From Flavobacterium aquicola (GTDB lineage: Bacteria; Bacteroidota; Bacteroidia; Flavobacteriales; Flavobacteriaceae): a stretch of 58,336 nt of DNA. Location: the NCBI RefSeq assembly GCF_003385115.1, contig NZ_QUNI01000019.1, forward strand, positions 1-58,336, read 5' to 3'. Under the pieces are notes generated by a model, which was not told the DNA's origin, did no database searches, and saw only the letters and a program-made list of their open reading frames with translations. The position numbers and the translations under genes are program-made. Shown here in pieces: positions 50,748-58,336 of the stretch (position 1 is the first letter of the stretch; each line of letters begins with the position of its first letter).

Positions 50748-51419
50748 CTAAGCGCTATCTTTTGTAAACCAATAATACATAAAATAATAGGGTGCTATTT
50801 CAAGAGTGCAAAGATATAAAATAAAATAAAACAACTTACTGAAAATTTCTTTTCTGTAATTTTTTAATGAAAATATATAAAGTAAAACGTTCAGAGCTAC
50901 TATACTATATAGAACCAGCAACGGTATATTTTTTAAAATAGAGTCGTAATAGTATAAGATAATGTCGATTGGCAGTAATAATAACCCGACATAAGTTCGG
51001 TATGTAACCTTTTGTAAATTAAAGTGTTCGATATATTCTTCGATCTGGAATGCAGTACCGGCGATTTTTTCGATTAAAAGTTTCGACAGAATGAAGTAAA
51101 CAACAAAAGTGAAAATCTGAATAAAAAGTATCCAGTCTGTTTTTGATCCGTAACCAAAATTACTGAGCAAAATTTGAATAAAAAATGAAAACGAAATTAT
51201 CTGGACAAAGAATAATGAAATAGAAAACATACTCATTAAGTTGCTGCTGTCTCTGTATATTCGGATGTATTTGTCGGAGAAAATTAATTTGATAAAGTCT
51301 TCAAAGCGATTTTCGTGAATGGATTTTGTCAAGGCGATAATGCCCATAGCCAAAATAAAAACGATAGTTACCCAATCGCTGCTGTCGGTTATTCTTGGAT
51401 GAAGTACGTGTTCAGTCAT
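50748..51419 (-). CDS. DUF4271 integral membrane protein
   Basis: With the start at 51419 (MTEHVLHPRITDSSDWVTIV) it has 223 residues; a longer frame would extend it 22 residues into the divergent promoter. About six helices are predicted. The N-terminal SSDWVTIVFILAMGIIALTK, the R-D-S-S-N-L segment after the first helix, and the C-terminal YFILYLCTLEIAPYYFMYYW are typical of DUF4271 proteins. It is upstream of hemD. Function unknown. Confidence 0.85.
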   Translation of the reverse strand: MTEHVLHPRITDSSDWVTIVFILAMGIIALTKSIHENRFEDFIKLIFSDKYIRIYRDSSNLMSMFSISLFFVQIISFSFFIQILLSNFGYGSKTDWILFIQIFTFVVYFILSKLLIEKIAGTAFQIEEYIEHFNLQKVTYRTYVGLLLLPIDIILYYYDSILKNIPLLVLYSIVALNVLLYIFSLKNYRKEIFSKLFYFILYLCTLEIAPYYFMYYWFTKDSA

Positions 51420-51493
51420 AATTAGAGCAAAATTAGTGATTTTTATAACATTATTTATTATAATTTTATTATAATCAAATGGCATAAAAAGGT

Positions 51494-51501
51494 TACTTTT
51501 G
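51494..51501 (+). promoter_or_regulatory. -7 promoter element of the glycosyltransferase gene
   Basis: TACTTTTG followed by C is a perfect TAnnTTTG, 19 nt before the ATG at 51521. No TTG at the proper -33 position. Confidence 0.4.
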
Positions 51502-51520
51502 CATCGAAATTACGCGTAAT

Positions 51521-52246
51521 ATGAACAATTGCATTGTTATAATTCCTACCTATAACGAAATTGAAAACATCGAAAGTATTATTAGAGCTGTGCTCTCTCA
51601 GCACAAACCTTTCCATGTAGTGATTATTGATGATAATTCTCCAGATCGTACCGCGGATAAAGTAGTTATGCTTCAGGAAGAATATAAAGGCAGGCTGTTT
51701 TTAGAGAAAAGAGCTGAAAAAGCAGGTTTGGGTACCGCTTATGTTCATGGCTTTAAATGGGCATTAAAAAATAATTATGATTTTATTTTTGAAATGGATG
51801 CCGATTTTTCTCACAATCCTAATGATTTAGAAAAACTATACGATGCCTGCCATTTTGGAGATGCCGATCTAGCAATTGGTTCTCGTTATGTAACAGGTGT
51901 AAATGTAGTCAACTGGCCATTAAGCCGTGTTTTAATGTCTTATTTTGCATCGGTTTATGTCAGAATGATTACTGGAATGAAAATACATGATGCAACAGCA
52001 GGATTTGTATGTTATAAAAGAATAGTGCTTGAATCTATAAATTTAGACAGTATTAGATTTGTGGGATATGCTTTTCAGATTGAGATGAAATACCGCACCT
52101 ATTGCAAAAAATTAGCCATTTCGGAAGTGCCTATCATTTTTACAGATAGAACTAAAGGGCAGTCCAAAATGAGTAATTCAATAATTATAGAAGCTGTATT
52201 TGGAGTTATTTTATTGCGTTTAAAAAAAATATTTAACAGTTTGTAA
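51521..52246 (+). CDS. Polyprenol-monophosphomannose synthase-like glycosyltransferase
   Basis: A 241-residue GT2-family transferase of the dolichol-phosphate-mannose synthase (DPM1-like) type. Landmarks are IVIIPTYNEIENIESIIRA, the nucleotide-binding IIDDNSPDRTADKV, and the DxD-type metal site FEMDADFSHNPNDLEKL. The KAGLGTAYVHGFKWAL segment and the acceptor motif ATAGFVCYKR also fit. There is no C-terminal membrane anchor. It probably transfers mannose or glucose from a nucleotide sugar to a polyprenyl phosphate for surface glycosylation. dihydroorotase follows after 11 nt, likely one operon. Confidence 0.92.
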   Translation: MNNCIVIIPTYNEIENIESIIRAVLSQHKPFHVVIIDDNSPDRTADKVVMLQEEYKGRLFLEKRAEKAGLGTAYVHGFKWALKNNYDFIFEMDADFSHNPNDLEKLYDACHFGDADLAIGSRYVTGVNVVNWPLSRVLMSYFASVYVRMITGMKIHDATAGFVCYKRIVLESINLDSIRFVGYAFQIEMKYRTYCKKLAISEVPIIFTDRTKGQSKMSNSIIIEAVFGVILLRLKKIFNSL

Positions 52247-52257
52247 AATAGTATACT

Positions 52258-53598
52258 ATGAATAGATATTTAATTAAGAATGCTAAAATAGTAAATGAAG
52301 GAGTTATTTTTGAAGGAGATGTTCTCATAGAGAATGATCTTATTGTGGAGATTTCGGATAATATTAGTTTGAAATCATCTGACTGCATGATTATTGATGC
52401 CGAAGGCAATTATCTTCTTCCTGGTGTTATTGATGATCAGGTGCATTTTAGAGAACCGGGACTTACTCATAAAGGAGACATAGAATCAGAATCCAGAGCT
52501 GCAGTTGCAGGAGGAATCACCTCTTTTATTGAACAGCCTAATACTGTTCCCAATGCTGTTACCCAAGAAATTTTAGAGGAAAAATATCAAATCGCTTCAG
52601 AGAAGTCTTTTGCTAATTATTCTTTTATGATGGGTGCTACCAATGATAATCTGGAAGAAGTATTAAAGACAAACCCTAAAAATGTTGCTGGTATTAAAAT
52701 ATTTCTGGGTTCTTCTACAGGAAATATGCTGGTAGATAATGAAGCAGTTTTAGAGAAAATCTTTTCATGTACTTCTATGCTGATTGCGGTTCATTGTGAA
52801 GATGAGCAGACTATCAAGAATAATTTAGAAAAATATAAAGAAGAATATGGTGAAGATGTTCCTGTAACGGCTCATCATCTTATCCGAAGTGAAGAAGCTT
52901 GTTATCTCTCTTCTTCAAAAGCAATTGCTTTGGCAAAGAAAACTGGTGCAAGACTGCATGTTTTTCATCTTTCTACTGCCAAAGAAATGGATTTGTTTAC
53001 CAATAAAATTCCATTGGAAGAGAAAAAAATTACCGCTGAAGTCTGTGTGCATCATTTATGGTTTACTAATGATGATTATGAAACCAAAGGCAATTTTATC
53101 AAATGGAATCCAGCTGTAAAAACGGCTGCTGACCGTAAAGCTCTGTGGGAAGCGCTTAATGACGGACGTATTGATGTAATTGCTACCGATCACGCGCCTC
53201 ACACATTGGAAGAAAAACAGCAAAAGTATTTACAGGCTCCTTCAGGAGGTCCGCTGGTACAGCACGCTCTTGTTGCAATGTTCGAAGCACATCATCAGGG
53301 AAAAATAAGCGTGGAGAAAATCGTTGAAAAGATGTGCCATAATCCTGCCAAGATTTTTAAAATTGAAAAAAGAGGATTTATAAAAGAAGGCTATTATGCT
53401 GACTTGGTAATTATCAACGCTGGCTTGCCTTGGAGTGTAAAGAAAGAAAATATACTTTCAAAATGTGGCTGGTCTCCTTTCGAAAAATATACTTTCAAAT
53501 CTAGAATTACACATACTTTCGTTAATGGTAAATTGGTTTATTCAGGCTTTAAAGTAAAAGACATTCGTGCTGGACAAAGAATGCTTTTTGATCGCTAA
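52258..53598 (+). CDS. pyrC: Dihydroorotase
   Basis: Amidohydrolase of 446 residues for the third step of pyrimidine synthesis. The metal-site segment reads DDQVHFREPGLTHKGD: the first His of the usual HxH is Gln61, while His63 and Arg65 are kept. Other ligands are present: Lys in AGIKIFLGSSTG (carbamylated Lys), His in AVHCEDE, His in HVFHLSTAKE, and Asp in ATDHAPHTLEEK. This QxH form is what I recall in Bacteroidota dihydroorotases, so it is probably active. Allantoinase is an alternative for the superfamily, but the operon and REPG motif favour dihydroorotase. Confidence 0.88.
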   Translation: MNRYLIKNAKIVNEGVIFEGDVLIENDLIVEISDNISLKSSDCMIIDAEGNYLLPGVIDDQVHFREPGLTHKGDIESESRAAVAGGITSFIEQPNTVPNAVTQEILEEKYQIASEKSFANYSFMMGATNDNLEEVLKTNPKNVAGIKIFLGSSTGNMLVDNEAVLEKIFSCTSMLIAVHCEDEQTIKNNLEKYKEEYGEDVPVTAHHLIRSEEACYLSSSKAIALAKKTGARLHVFHLSTAKEMDLFTNKIPLEEKKITAEVCVHHLWFTNDDYETKGNFIKWNPAVKTAADRKALWEALNDGRIDVIATDHAPHTLEEKQQKYLQAPSGGPLVQHALVAMFEAHHQGKISVEKIVEKMCHNPAKIFKIEKRGFIKEGYYADLVIINAGLPWSVKKENILSKCGWSPFEKYTFKSRITHTFVNGKLVYSGFKVKDIRAGQRMLFDR

Positions 53599-53610
53599 AT
53601 ATAATTGTTA

Positions 53611-54165
53611 ATGAAAAAAGTAGTATCTCTTTTTGTTTTAGGTATGTTGTTTTTTAGCTGCAATAAGGATTTGGTTGAAAAACCGGATGATCTTGTAGAT
53701 AAAAAAATGATGGTAGATATTTTTTATGATATGTCGATTTTAGATGCGGTAAAGTATCAAAATCCAAATGTTTTATATGAAAACGGTATCAATCCAAAGA
53801 CATATATTTTTAAAAAATACAAAGTTGACAGTCTTCGGTTTGCTAAAAGCAACGCTTATTATGCTGCAGATTATAAAGAGTATAAAAAGATGTTTGATGA
53901 CTTGAACAACCGATTGAAAAAGGAAAAAGATGCTGTAGATTTGATTAATAAAAAGAACGAAAAGAAAGAAACAGCGCTTAAAAAAGCAAAAGGAAAGAAA
54001 ATACAGGATTCTATAAAAAATCTGCAGAAACAAAAAGAATTGAAAATTAAAAAGGAGAAAGATTCTGCAGCTCAAGCTAAAAAGAAAAAGAGTCTGCTGG
54101 TCAAAAAAGAAAAAGACTCTATTAGCAAGACCAAAACAGAAAAAAGTTTAAAGCCTAAAAAATAG
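53611..54165 (+). CDS. DUF4296 lipoprotein
   Basis: A 184-residue lipoprotein with the start at the ATG 53611, behind an in-frame TTG at 53605. The signal peptide ends in MLFFSC (Cys17). The first ~95 residues form a DUF4296 domain (MVDIFYDMSILDAVKYQNPN, YKVDSLRFAKSNAYYAADYK). The last ~80 residues are a highly charged Lys/Glu tail with repeated KKEKDS-type phrases, probably helical or disordered. It follows pyrC by 12 nt. Function unknown. Confidence 0.85.
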   Translation: MKKVVSLFVLGMLFFSCNKDLVEKPDDLVDKKMMVDIFYDMSILDAVKYQNPNVLYENGINPKTYIFKKYKVDSLRFAKSNAYYAADYKEYKKMFDDLNNRLKKEKDAVDLINKKNEKKETALKKAKGKKIQDSIKNLQKQKELKIKKEKDSAAQAKKKKSLLVKKEKDSISKTKTEKSLKPKK

Positions 54166-54172
54166 CAGGAAT

Positions 54173-55162
54173 TTACAAAATAACAATTTCCTTTATATAA
54201 TCATAAACGTCTGTGAATGTAAAATTCAAGGCGTTTTTTGTTTTTTCATTAGAATATAAATCGGTTGAATAAGATGATCTTGCAGTGGCTTTGCTAAGCT
54301 GTCTTTTTTTTCCAAAAAGGTTTGAAGTTATCCATTCCAAATTCGATAAACTGTTTATTATAAGAGGGGTGGCATGATATTTCGGCCTTCTTACTTTTAA
54401 AGCATCAGCAACAGCGAATAAAAAATCCTGAAACAGAATGTTTTGGCTAATGAGTGTGTAGCGTTCACCATGAATATCGCTTTCCATTAATTGATACAAT
54501 ATGTTTACAACATCTATAACTGCTGTAAAACCAGTAGATCCTTTAGTGTAGAAAGGCAATCCTTTTTTTACTTTTGCAAAAATTTCTCCGCTTCCCTGAT
54601 TCCAAAATCCAGGACCTATAATGACACCGGGATTTACTATTACAACTTTCAGTCCTTCCTGCTGGCCGCGCCAAATTTCCATTTCGGCACCATATTTTGA
54701 AATCGCATAATCACTATGCAGTTTTTCGGGATTCCATTCGGTTTCTTCTGTAATGATAGATTCATGTGCAGCTAAATCTCCTAGAGCAGCTATCGAACTT
54801 ACATGACAAAGTTTTTGGATGTTATAATTCAGGCAAAAATTGACAATGTTTGCGGTGCCTTCAATATTTGTTTTTCGGACAAGGTTTTCATCTTTTGGAT
54901 CAAAAGAAATCATAGCTGCACAGTGATATACTTTGTCAATTCCCTGAAAGGCATTCTCTAAAGACGGAATGTCCAGAATGTCAGCTTGAGTCCATTCGAT
55001 TAACTCGAAAAGTGAGGCTTTTTTGTATAGTGAAAATAGTGATTTTGTCTTTTGGATGTTATCCAAATTTCTATAAATTGCTCGAACTTGTTCACCTTTT
55101 TCTGTTAAGTGAATTAAGAGATGCGCGCCCACTAAACCTGTTCCTCCTGTGACTAATACCAT
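54173..55162 (-). CDS. NAD-dependent epimerase/dehydratase
   Basis: A 329-residue extended SDR protein. The Rossmann motif GGTGLVGAHLLIHL opens the sequence (about 6-19). The acidic cofactor selection follows, then CAAMISFDPKDE, the catalytic VSSIAALG and YAISKYGAE (YxxxK), and VIVNPGVIIGPGFWNQGSGE. It resembles the NAD(P)-dependent epimerase/reductase group whose substrates are sugars, steroids or dihydroflavonols; the substrate cannot be chosen here. It converges on the DUF4296 gene, 7 nt between stops. Confidence 0.85.
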   Translation of the reverse strand: MVLVTGGTGLVGAHLLIHLTEKGEQVRAIYRNLDNIQKTKSLFSLYKKASLFELIEWTQADILDIPSLENAFQGIDKVYHCAAMISFDPKDENLVRKTNIEGTANIVNFCLNYNIQKLCHVSSIAALGDLAAHESIITEETEWNPEKLHSDYAISKYGAEMEIWRGQQEGLKVVIVNPGVIIGPGFWNQGSGEIFAKVKKGLPFYTKGSTGFTAVIDVVNILYQLMESDIHGERYTLISQNILFQDFLFAVADALKVRRPKYHATPLIINSLSNLEWITSNLFGKKRQLSKATARSSYSTDLYSNEKTKNALNFTFTDVYDYIKEIVIL

Positions 55163-55186
55163 ATCTTACAAATGTAATAAGTTTAA

Positions 55187-55214
55187 AGTTTCTAAGTTTC
55201 TAAGTTTCTAAGTT
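55187..55214. repeat. Short tandem repeat upstream of tyrS
   Basis: Three exact copies of the octamer AGTTTCTA and a degenerate fourth. The same gap also has a run of TTCATAA-type repeats at 55271-55300. Together they make a low-complexity, recombination-prone spacer between the epimerase and tyrS. Confidence 0.65.
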
Positions 55215-55306
55215 TTTTACTGAAAGTTTGGGAATTCTTAAGTTGGTGAGTATGGTTTTGTTGACTCAATTCATAATTCATAATTTATAATTCATAATTG
55301 AATTAC

Positions 55307-55314
55307 TATCTTTG
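55307..55314 (+). promoter_or_regulatory. tyrS -7 promoter element
   Basis: TATCTTTG followed by C is a perfect TAnnTTTG match, 22 nt before the chosen ATG (55337). No TTG is found at the correct upstream distance. It supports the internal ATG, since an upstream start at 55298 would precede the promoter. Confidence 0.45.
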
Positions 55315-55336
55315 CTCAAAATTGATTTTTATAGAA

Positions 55337-56635
55337 ATGAAAAATATTATTTCCGAATTACAGTGGCGAGGATTGGTTCACGACATGATGCCAGGAACCG
55401 AAGAACAGCTTTTAAAAGAAATGACAACTACTTATATTGGATTTGACCCTACGTCAGATTCATTGCACATTGGAAGTCTGGTACCGATTATTTTATTGGT
55501 TCACCTTAAAAACTTTGGACACAAACCTATTGCTTTGGTTGGAGGTGCAACAGGAATGATTGGAGATCCGTCTGGAAAATCGGATGAGAGAAATTTATTG
55601 GACGAAGTTACCTTAAATAAAAATGTTGAAGGAATAAAAGGAGTTTTGTCTCGATTTTTGGACTTTAACGATACGGCAGCAAATGCTCCGGTTTTGGTAA
55701 ATAACTATGATTGGATGAAAGGCTTGTCATTCATCAATTTTGCACGTGATGTTGGTAAAAGAATCACGGTGAATTATATGATGGCCAAGGATTCCGTGAA
55801 GAAACGTTTGTCTGGCGAAGGCGAGGGGATGTCGTTTACCGAGTTTACATACCAATTAATTCAGGGATACGATTTTTATCATCTGCATAAAGAATATAAC
55901 TGTCTGCTTCAAATGGGAGGTTCGGATCAATGGGGAAATATTACCACTGGAACTGAATTAGTACGCCGTATGAATGTAGGTGAAGAAGCCAAAGCTTTTG
56001 CAATGACCTGCCCATTAATCACCAAAGCCGATGGTTCTAAATTCGGTAAATCCGAAGGAGGAAATGTGTGGCTGACTGCTGATAAAACTTCGGTTTATAA
56101 ATTTTACCAGTTTTGGCTGAATACTACCGATGTGGATGCCGAAAAATACATCAAGATTTTTACTTTCTTAGGAAAAGAAGAAATTGATGTATTGATAGAA
56201 GAACATAAGACAGCACCGCATTTAAGAGCTTTGCAAAGAAAATTAGCCGAAGAATTAACTGTTTTTGTTCACTCTGCTGAAGAATTAGAAAAAGCTATTA
56301 AAGCTTCGAATATTCTTTTTGGAAATGCCACAGCCGATGATTTAAAAACTTTGGACGAAAAGACTTTCTTGGAAGTTTTTGATGGAGTGCCTCAAGCCGA
56401 AATTTCAAGAGGTGATGTTGAAGCAGGAATCGAGATTGTTACTGTTTTAAATGAAAAAACAGGATTTTTTAAGTCTAATGGTGAAGCAAGAAGAGCTTTA
56501 ACGGCAAATTCAATTTCTGTTAATAAAGAGAAAGTAAACGAAACGTTTGTGCTTTCAGCAAAAGATTTAATCAATAATCAGTTTGTGTTATTGCAAAGCG
56601 GTAAGAAGAATTATTTTGTGATAAGGATTGTTTAA
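55337..56635 (+). CDS. tyrS: Tyrosyl-tRNA synthetase
   Basis: Charges tRNA-Tyr with tyrosine. The start at 55337 gives 432 residues beginning MKNIISELQWRGLVHD, the standard N terminus; an upstream start (55298) would precede the -7 element. Class I motifs are HIGS (44-47, in DSLHIGSLVP) and KFGKS (235-239). Tyr and Asp specificity residues lie in QMGGSDQWGNI. The C-terminal ~70 residues are an S4 RNA-binding domain (FKSNGEARRALTANSISVNK). It ends in a terminator shared with the next gene. Confidence 0.97.
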   Translation: MKNIISELQWRGLVHDMMPGTEEQLLKEMTTTYIGFDPTSDSLHIGSLVPIILLVHLKNFGHKPIALVGGATGMIGDPSGKSDERNLLDEVTLNKNVEGIKGVLSRFLDFNDTAANAPVLVNNYDWMKGLSFINFARDVGKRITVNYMMAKDSVKKRLSGEGEGMSFTEFTYQLIQGYDFYHLHKEYNCLLQMGGSDQWGNITTGTELVRRMNVGEEAKAFAMTCPLITKADGSKFGKSEGGNVWLTADKTSVYKFYQFWLNTTDVDAEKYIKIFTFLGKEEIDVLIEEHKTAPHLRALQRKLAEELTVFVHSAEELEKAIKASNILFGNATADDLKTLDEKTFLEVFDGVPQAEISRGDVEAGIEIVTVLNEKTGFFKSNGEARRALTANSISVNKEKVNETFVLSAKDLINNQFVLLQSGKKNYFVIRIV

Positions 56636-56653
56636 TCGGTAAATTGTTTAACT

Positions 56654-56704
56654 GTTTAATCGTTTAGTTGATTCGATTTAACAAATCAACGATTAAACTT
56701 TTTT
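56654..56704. terminator. Terminator between tyrS and the LuxE/PaaK-like gene
   Basis: GTTTAATCG (56654-56662) pairs with CGATTAAAC (56690-56698), with an inner TTGATT/AATCAA helix and a short bulge, followed by TTTTTT. It lies between convergent genes. Confidence 0.65.
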
Positions 56705-57698
56705 AAACCACCATCAGATTACACCCGCGGATATCAGAATTATCAAAACGTCCCAATACCTCGAAAGAGTTGTTGGGATATTTTTTGCCCAAATCCTGCG
56801 TGGCAATAAAGGAACACGAATTAATGTTGGCAAGGTCGATAACGTTAATTCCGCCCGTTTTTCCGTCGTTTATATAAGTTAAAGCGTCTTCGGTGTCACG
56901 AATGTGGATTTGCATCCAAGACGGGCATTCAAATACGCCGTTTCCCAGCGAATAAGCTTGCGCTAATAATTCGGTCATGCCGTATTCAGAATGGATTGCT
57001 GAAACTCCAAATCCGTTACAAAGCTGTTCGTGCAGTTCTTCCCGAATCATTTCTTTACGTCTGCCTTTCATGCCGCCTGTTTCCATAATAATGGTGTTTT
57101 GCAGTTTAAAGCTTTGTTTTTCGATTAAATCCAATAAAGCATAAGTTACCCCAATCAGAATTACATTTTGTCCAGCTTGGTCTAATTCAATCAATTTCTG
57201 AATTAATTCTTCGTGATTGTTGAGGTAAAATCCGCTGTTGCTGTTGTTTGTAAGCTGAATTAAATCTTCAACCATATGAATCAATGAAGAGCCTTCTCTT
57301 TCCAGATAAGATGGAAGGAGTGCCAAGACAACATAATCTTCTATATTTCCGTAAAACTGGGAAAATCCTTTGCGGTAACTTTCTTCATAAACAGAAACAT
57401 CGGTAACTAAATGCCTGCTGGTTATAGCCCCAGTTGTCCCGCTGCTGGTGAAAGTAGTCTGGATTGGTTCACTGTTTGAGACAACGTCATGGCTTTTGAA
57501 AAACTGAATGGGTAAAAAAGGAATCTGATGCAGAGACTTTACTTTCTGCGGATTTGTTTTCAGTAGATCACAGAATTCCTGGTAAACCAAATTGTTTTCA
57601 TATTGATGGCGGAATACTTTTAAAGCTATTTTTTCAAATTGCTTCTGACTCGAAATGGTAAATATGTCGCTGGCTGTTATCAAGTTCTTTTTTTGCAA
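56703..57698 (-). CDS. LuxE/PaaK-like acyl-activating protein
   Basis: A 331-residue protein of the acyl-protein synthetase (LuxE) / PaaK-like group within the adenylate-forming superfamily. The phosphate-binding loop is TFTSSGTTGAITSRH; other landmarks are METGGMKGRRKEMIREELHE and SAIHSEYGMTELLAQAY, which carry the conserved Thr-Glu of the A5 motif, and a final RFDNSDIRGCNLMVV. It lacks most of the large C-terminal domain of PaaK. It is expected to activate a fatty acid or aryl acid as an adenylate. No luciferase gene is present, so light production is not implied. It is transcribed alone. Confidence 0.85.
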   Translation of the reverse strand: MQKKNLITASDIFTISSQKQFEKIALKVFRHQYENNLVYQEFCDLLKTNPQKVKSLHQIPFLPIQFFKSHDVVSNSEPIQTTFTSSGTTGAITSRHLVTDVSVYEESYRKGFSQFYGNIEDYVVLALLPSYLEREGSSLIHMVEDLIQLTNNSNSGFYLNNHEELIQKLIELDQAGQNVILIGVTYALLDLIEKQSFKLQNTIIMETGGMKGRRKEMIREELHEQLCNGFGVSAIHSEYGMTELLAQAYSLGNGVFECPSWMQIHIRDTEDALTYINDGKTGGINVIDLANINSCSFIATQDLGKKYPNNSFEVLGRFDNSDIRGCNLMVV

Positions 57699-57756
57699 AG
57701 GTATTGTTTTTCGATGCTTTTTTTAGTTTTTGATGTTCATGGTTTTAAAAAAAGGC

Positions 57757-57789
57757 ATAAAAAAAGTTCCACTTAAAAATGGAACTTTT
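57757..57789 (-). terminator. Terminator of the short T9SS-tail gene
   Basis: A 10-bp stem (AAAAGTTCCA / TGGAACTTTT) with an 8-nt loop. On the minus strand it is followed by TTTTTATGCC. It lies 20 nt past the stop of the gene at 57809. Confidence 0.75.
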
Positions 57790-57808
57790 GTTACTGTATA
57801 GTGATGAA

Positions 57809-58144
57809 TTACTGAACAATTAGTTTTCTGCTGCTTGCAGCACCTTCCTCAATTATTTTTATAATATAAACTCCAGGAGTTAAATTTGAAATATTTAGTT
57901 CTTTATTGCTGATAATGGTTTGTAGTACTTTTTTACCCAACACATCAAATATTATGATTTCTTTTTCGGAGTCTTTTTTTGAAGTAATATAAACTCTGCC
58001 GGTAGACACAGGATTTGGATACAAATTTAAACCTTCGATCGAAGTGTCTTCTTTTGTTTTTGGCTGTTTGATATCTTGTGCTAGAACACCAGTAGTAAAA
58101 AAAAGAGCCGTTAAGAGAGTAATATAAAAGTAGTTTTTCGCCAT
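57809..58144 (-). CDS. Minimal T9SS C-terminal-domain protein
   Basis: A 111-residue protein made of a signal peptide (cleaved near TGVLAQ), a ~15-residue linker (DIKQPKTKEDTSIEG) and a type A T9SS sorting domain. That domain includes LNLYPNPVSTGRVYITSKK, IIIFDVLGKKVLQTIIS and LTPGVYIIKIIEEG, ending SSRKLIVQ. No functional passenger domain is visible. Such tail-only proteins exist in flavobacterial genomes. It could be a short surface protein, a decoy, or the remnant of a longer cargo whose passenger was lost. It has its own terminator. Confidence 0.85.
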   Translation of the reverse strand: MAKNYFYITLLTALFFTTGVLAQDIKQPKTKEDTSIEGLNLYPNPVSTGRVYITSKKDSEKEIIIFDVLGKKVLQTIISNKELNISNLTPGVYIIKIIEEGAASSRKLIVQ

Positions 58145-58190
58145 TAGCTTTATTTATTGAAGTAAAGATAGGAAAAAGTTTAATAGAAAA

Positions 58191-58218
58191 AAAACATCCT
58201 AAAATTTTAGGATGTTTT
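58191..58218. terminator. Perfect palindrome, terminator-like, in a divergent gap
   Basis: A 28-nt perfect palindrome (AAAACATCCTAAAA and its complement, no spacer) with A/T tracts on both sides. It has the form of a bidirectional terminator, but it lies between divergent genes, where none is expected. Confidence 0.55.
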
Positions 58219-58241
58219 TAATGTTTATTGGTCTCAGATTC

Positions 58242-58269
58242 GGGTTTAAAACCCTGCAATTTATTGCAG
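58242..58269. repeat. Two small adjacent hairpins
   Basis: GGGTTTAAAACCC (58242-58254) and CTGCAATTTATTGCAG (58254-58269) follow one another directly, just downstream of the palindrome at 58191-58218 and ahead of the partial gene at the edge. They may be operators or part of a short structured RNA. Confidence 0.45.
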
Positions 58270-58306
58270 TACTTTAGTAATGCGAAAAAATCTTTACCTT
58301 TAGATT

Positions 58307-58336
58307 ATGAGCACAGATTTAAGAAAAGGTTCGCAT
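58307..58336 (+). CDS. Partial gene running off the right edge
   Basis: An ATG followed by nine further open codons (MSTDLRKGSH) reaches the window end. The upstream TTTACCTTTAG resembles a -7 box (TAnnTTTA) 4 nt before the ATG. Too short to identify. Confidence 0.35.
   Translation, partial: MSTDLRKGSH

Noticed and set aside
56703..57698. A bioluminescence (lux) role for the LuxE-like gene.
   Set aside because: No luxA, luxB, luxC or luxD neighbour; the family is widespread in non-luminous bacteria.

Overview
The window is an AT-rich chromosomal segment from a member of the Bacteroidota, most likely a Flavobacterium. The evidence is the gene content: a type IX secretion (T9SS) C-terminal sorting domain, a surface-type lipoprotein with an SDDSE tail after the lipobox Cys, DUF5686/CarboxypepD-regulatory outer-membrane proteins, DUF3098, DUF4271, DUF4296, and promoters of the TTG/TAnnTTTG type. 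I see no rRNA, tRNA, CRISPR array, phage gene or transposase. Most of the segment is core chromosome with small accessory insertions.

Layout, left to right. 1-3.6 kb: GDSL lipoprotein, an outer-membrane barrel, a PAP2-like membrane protein and an FN3 surface lipoprotein. 3.6-10.4 kb: a 2,257-residue leucine-rich-repeat protein with a T9SS sorting domain, apparently co-transcribed with the FN3 lipoprotein. 10.6-15.6 kb: rpoN and asnS, separated by a very AT-rich three-gene insert (STAS/HATPase protein, STAS-like DUF4325 protein, PIN-domain protein). This insert is the best candidate for an uncharacterised system. 15.9-27.4 kb: an MMPL/RND exporter, two paralogous CPA2 antiporters with a C-terminal universal-stress-like half, a LytS/LytTR two-component pair, and a LemA/DUF3137 pair. 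27.5-31.4 kb: DUF5686 protein, frr and pyrH. 31.8-34.3 kb: an outer-membrane protein and an atypical thioredoxin-fold protein. 34.4-37.9 kb: ftsX, DUF3098, uppP, a ceramidase-like membrane protein and truB in one tight run. 38.0-42.8 kb: a molybdate operon (ModE-like regulator, outer-membrane channel, modA, Mop/TOBE protein, modB, modC). 43.3-46.4 kb: leuS with unusual insertions. 46.8-48.7 kb: alpha/beta hydrolase, ECF sigma factor and membrane protein operon. 48.9-58.3 kb: a small protein, a zinc metallopeptidase, hemD, DUF4271, a dolichol-phosphate-mannose-synthase-like transferase, dihydroorotase, DUF4296 lipoprotein, an epimerase, tyrS, a LuxE/PaaK-like protein, a tiny T9SS-tail protein and the first codons of one more gene.

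The intergenic DNA is rich in structure. It holds strong intrinsic terminators, three of which share an AATCC(C)AAATT core. It also holds two copies of a ~72-nt structured repeat in opposite orientation (a candidate ncRNA family), REP-like palindromes after leuS, and long inverted repeats between the molybdate operon and leuS.

Functionally the window mixes housekeeping (asnS, leuS, tyrS, pyrH, pyrC, frr, truB, hemD, uppP, ftsX, rpoN) with envelope functions: T9SS cargo, surface lipoproteins, barrels, ion/proton antiport and molybdate uptake. All functional calls come from reading translated sequences and motifs by eye; no database search was run.
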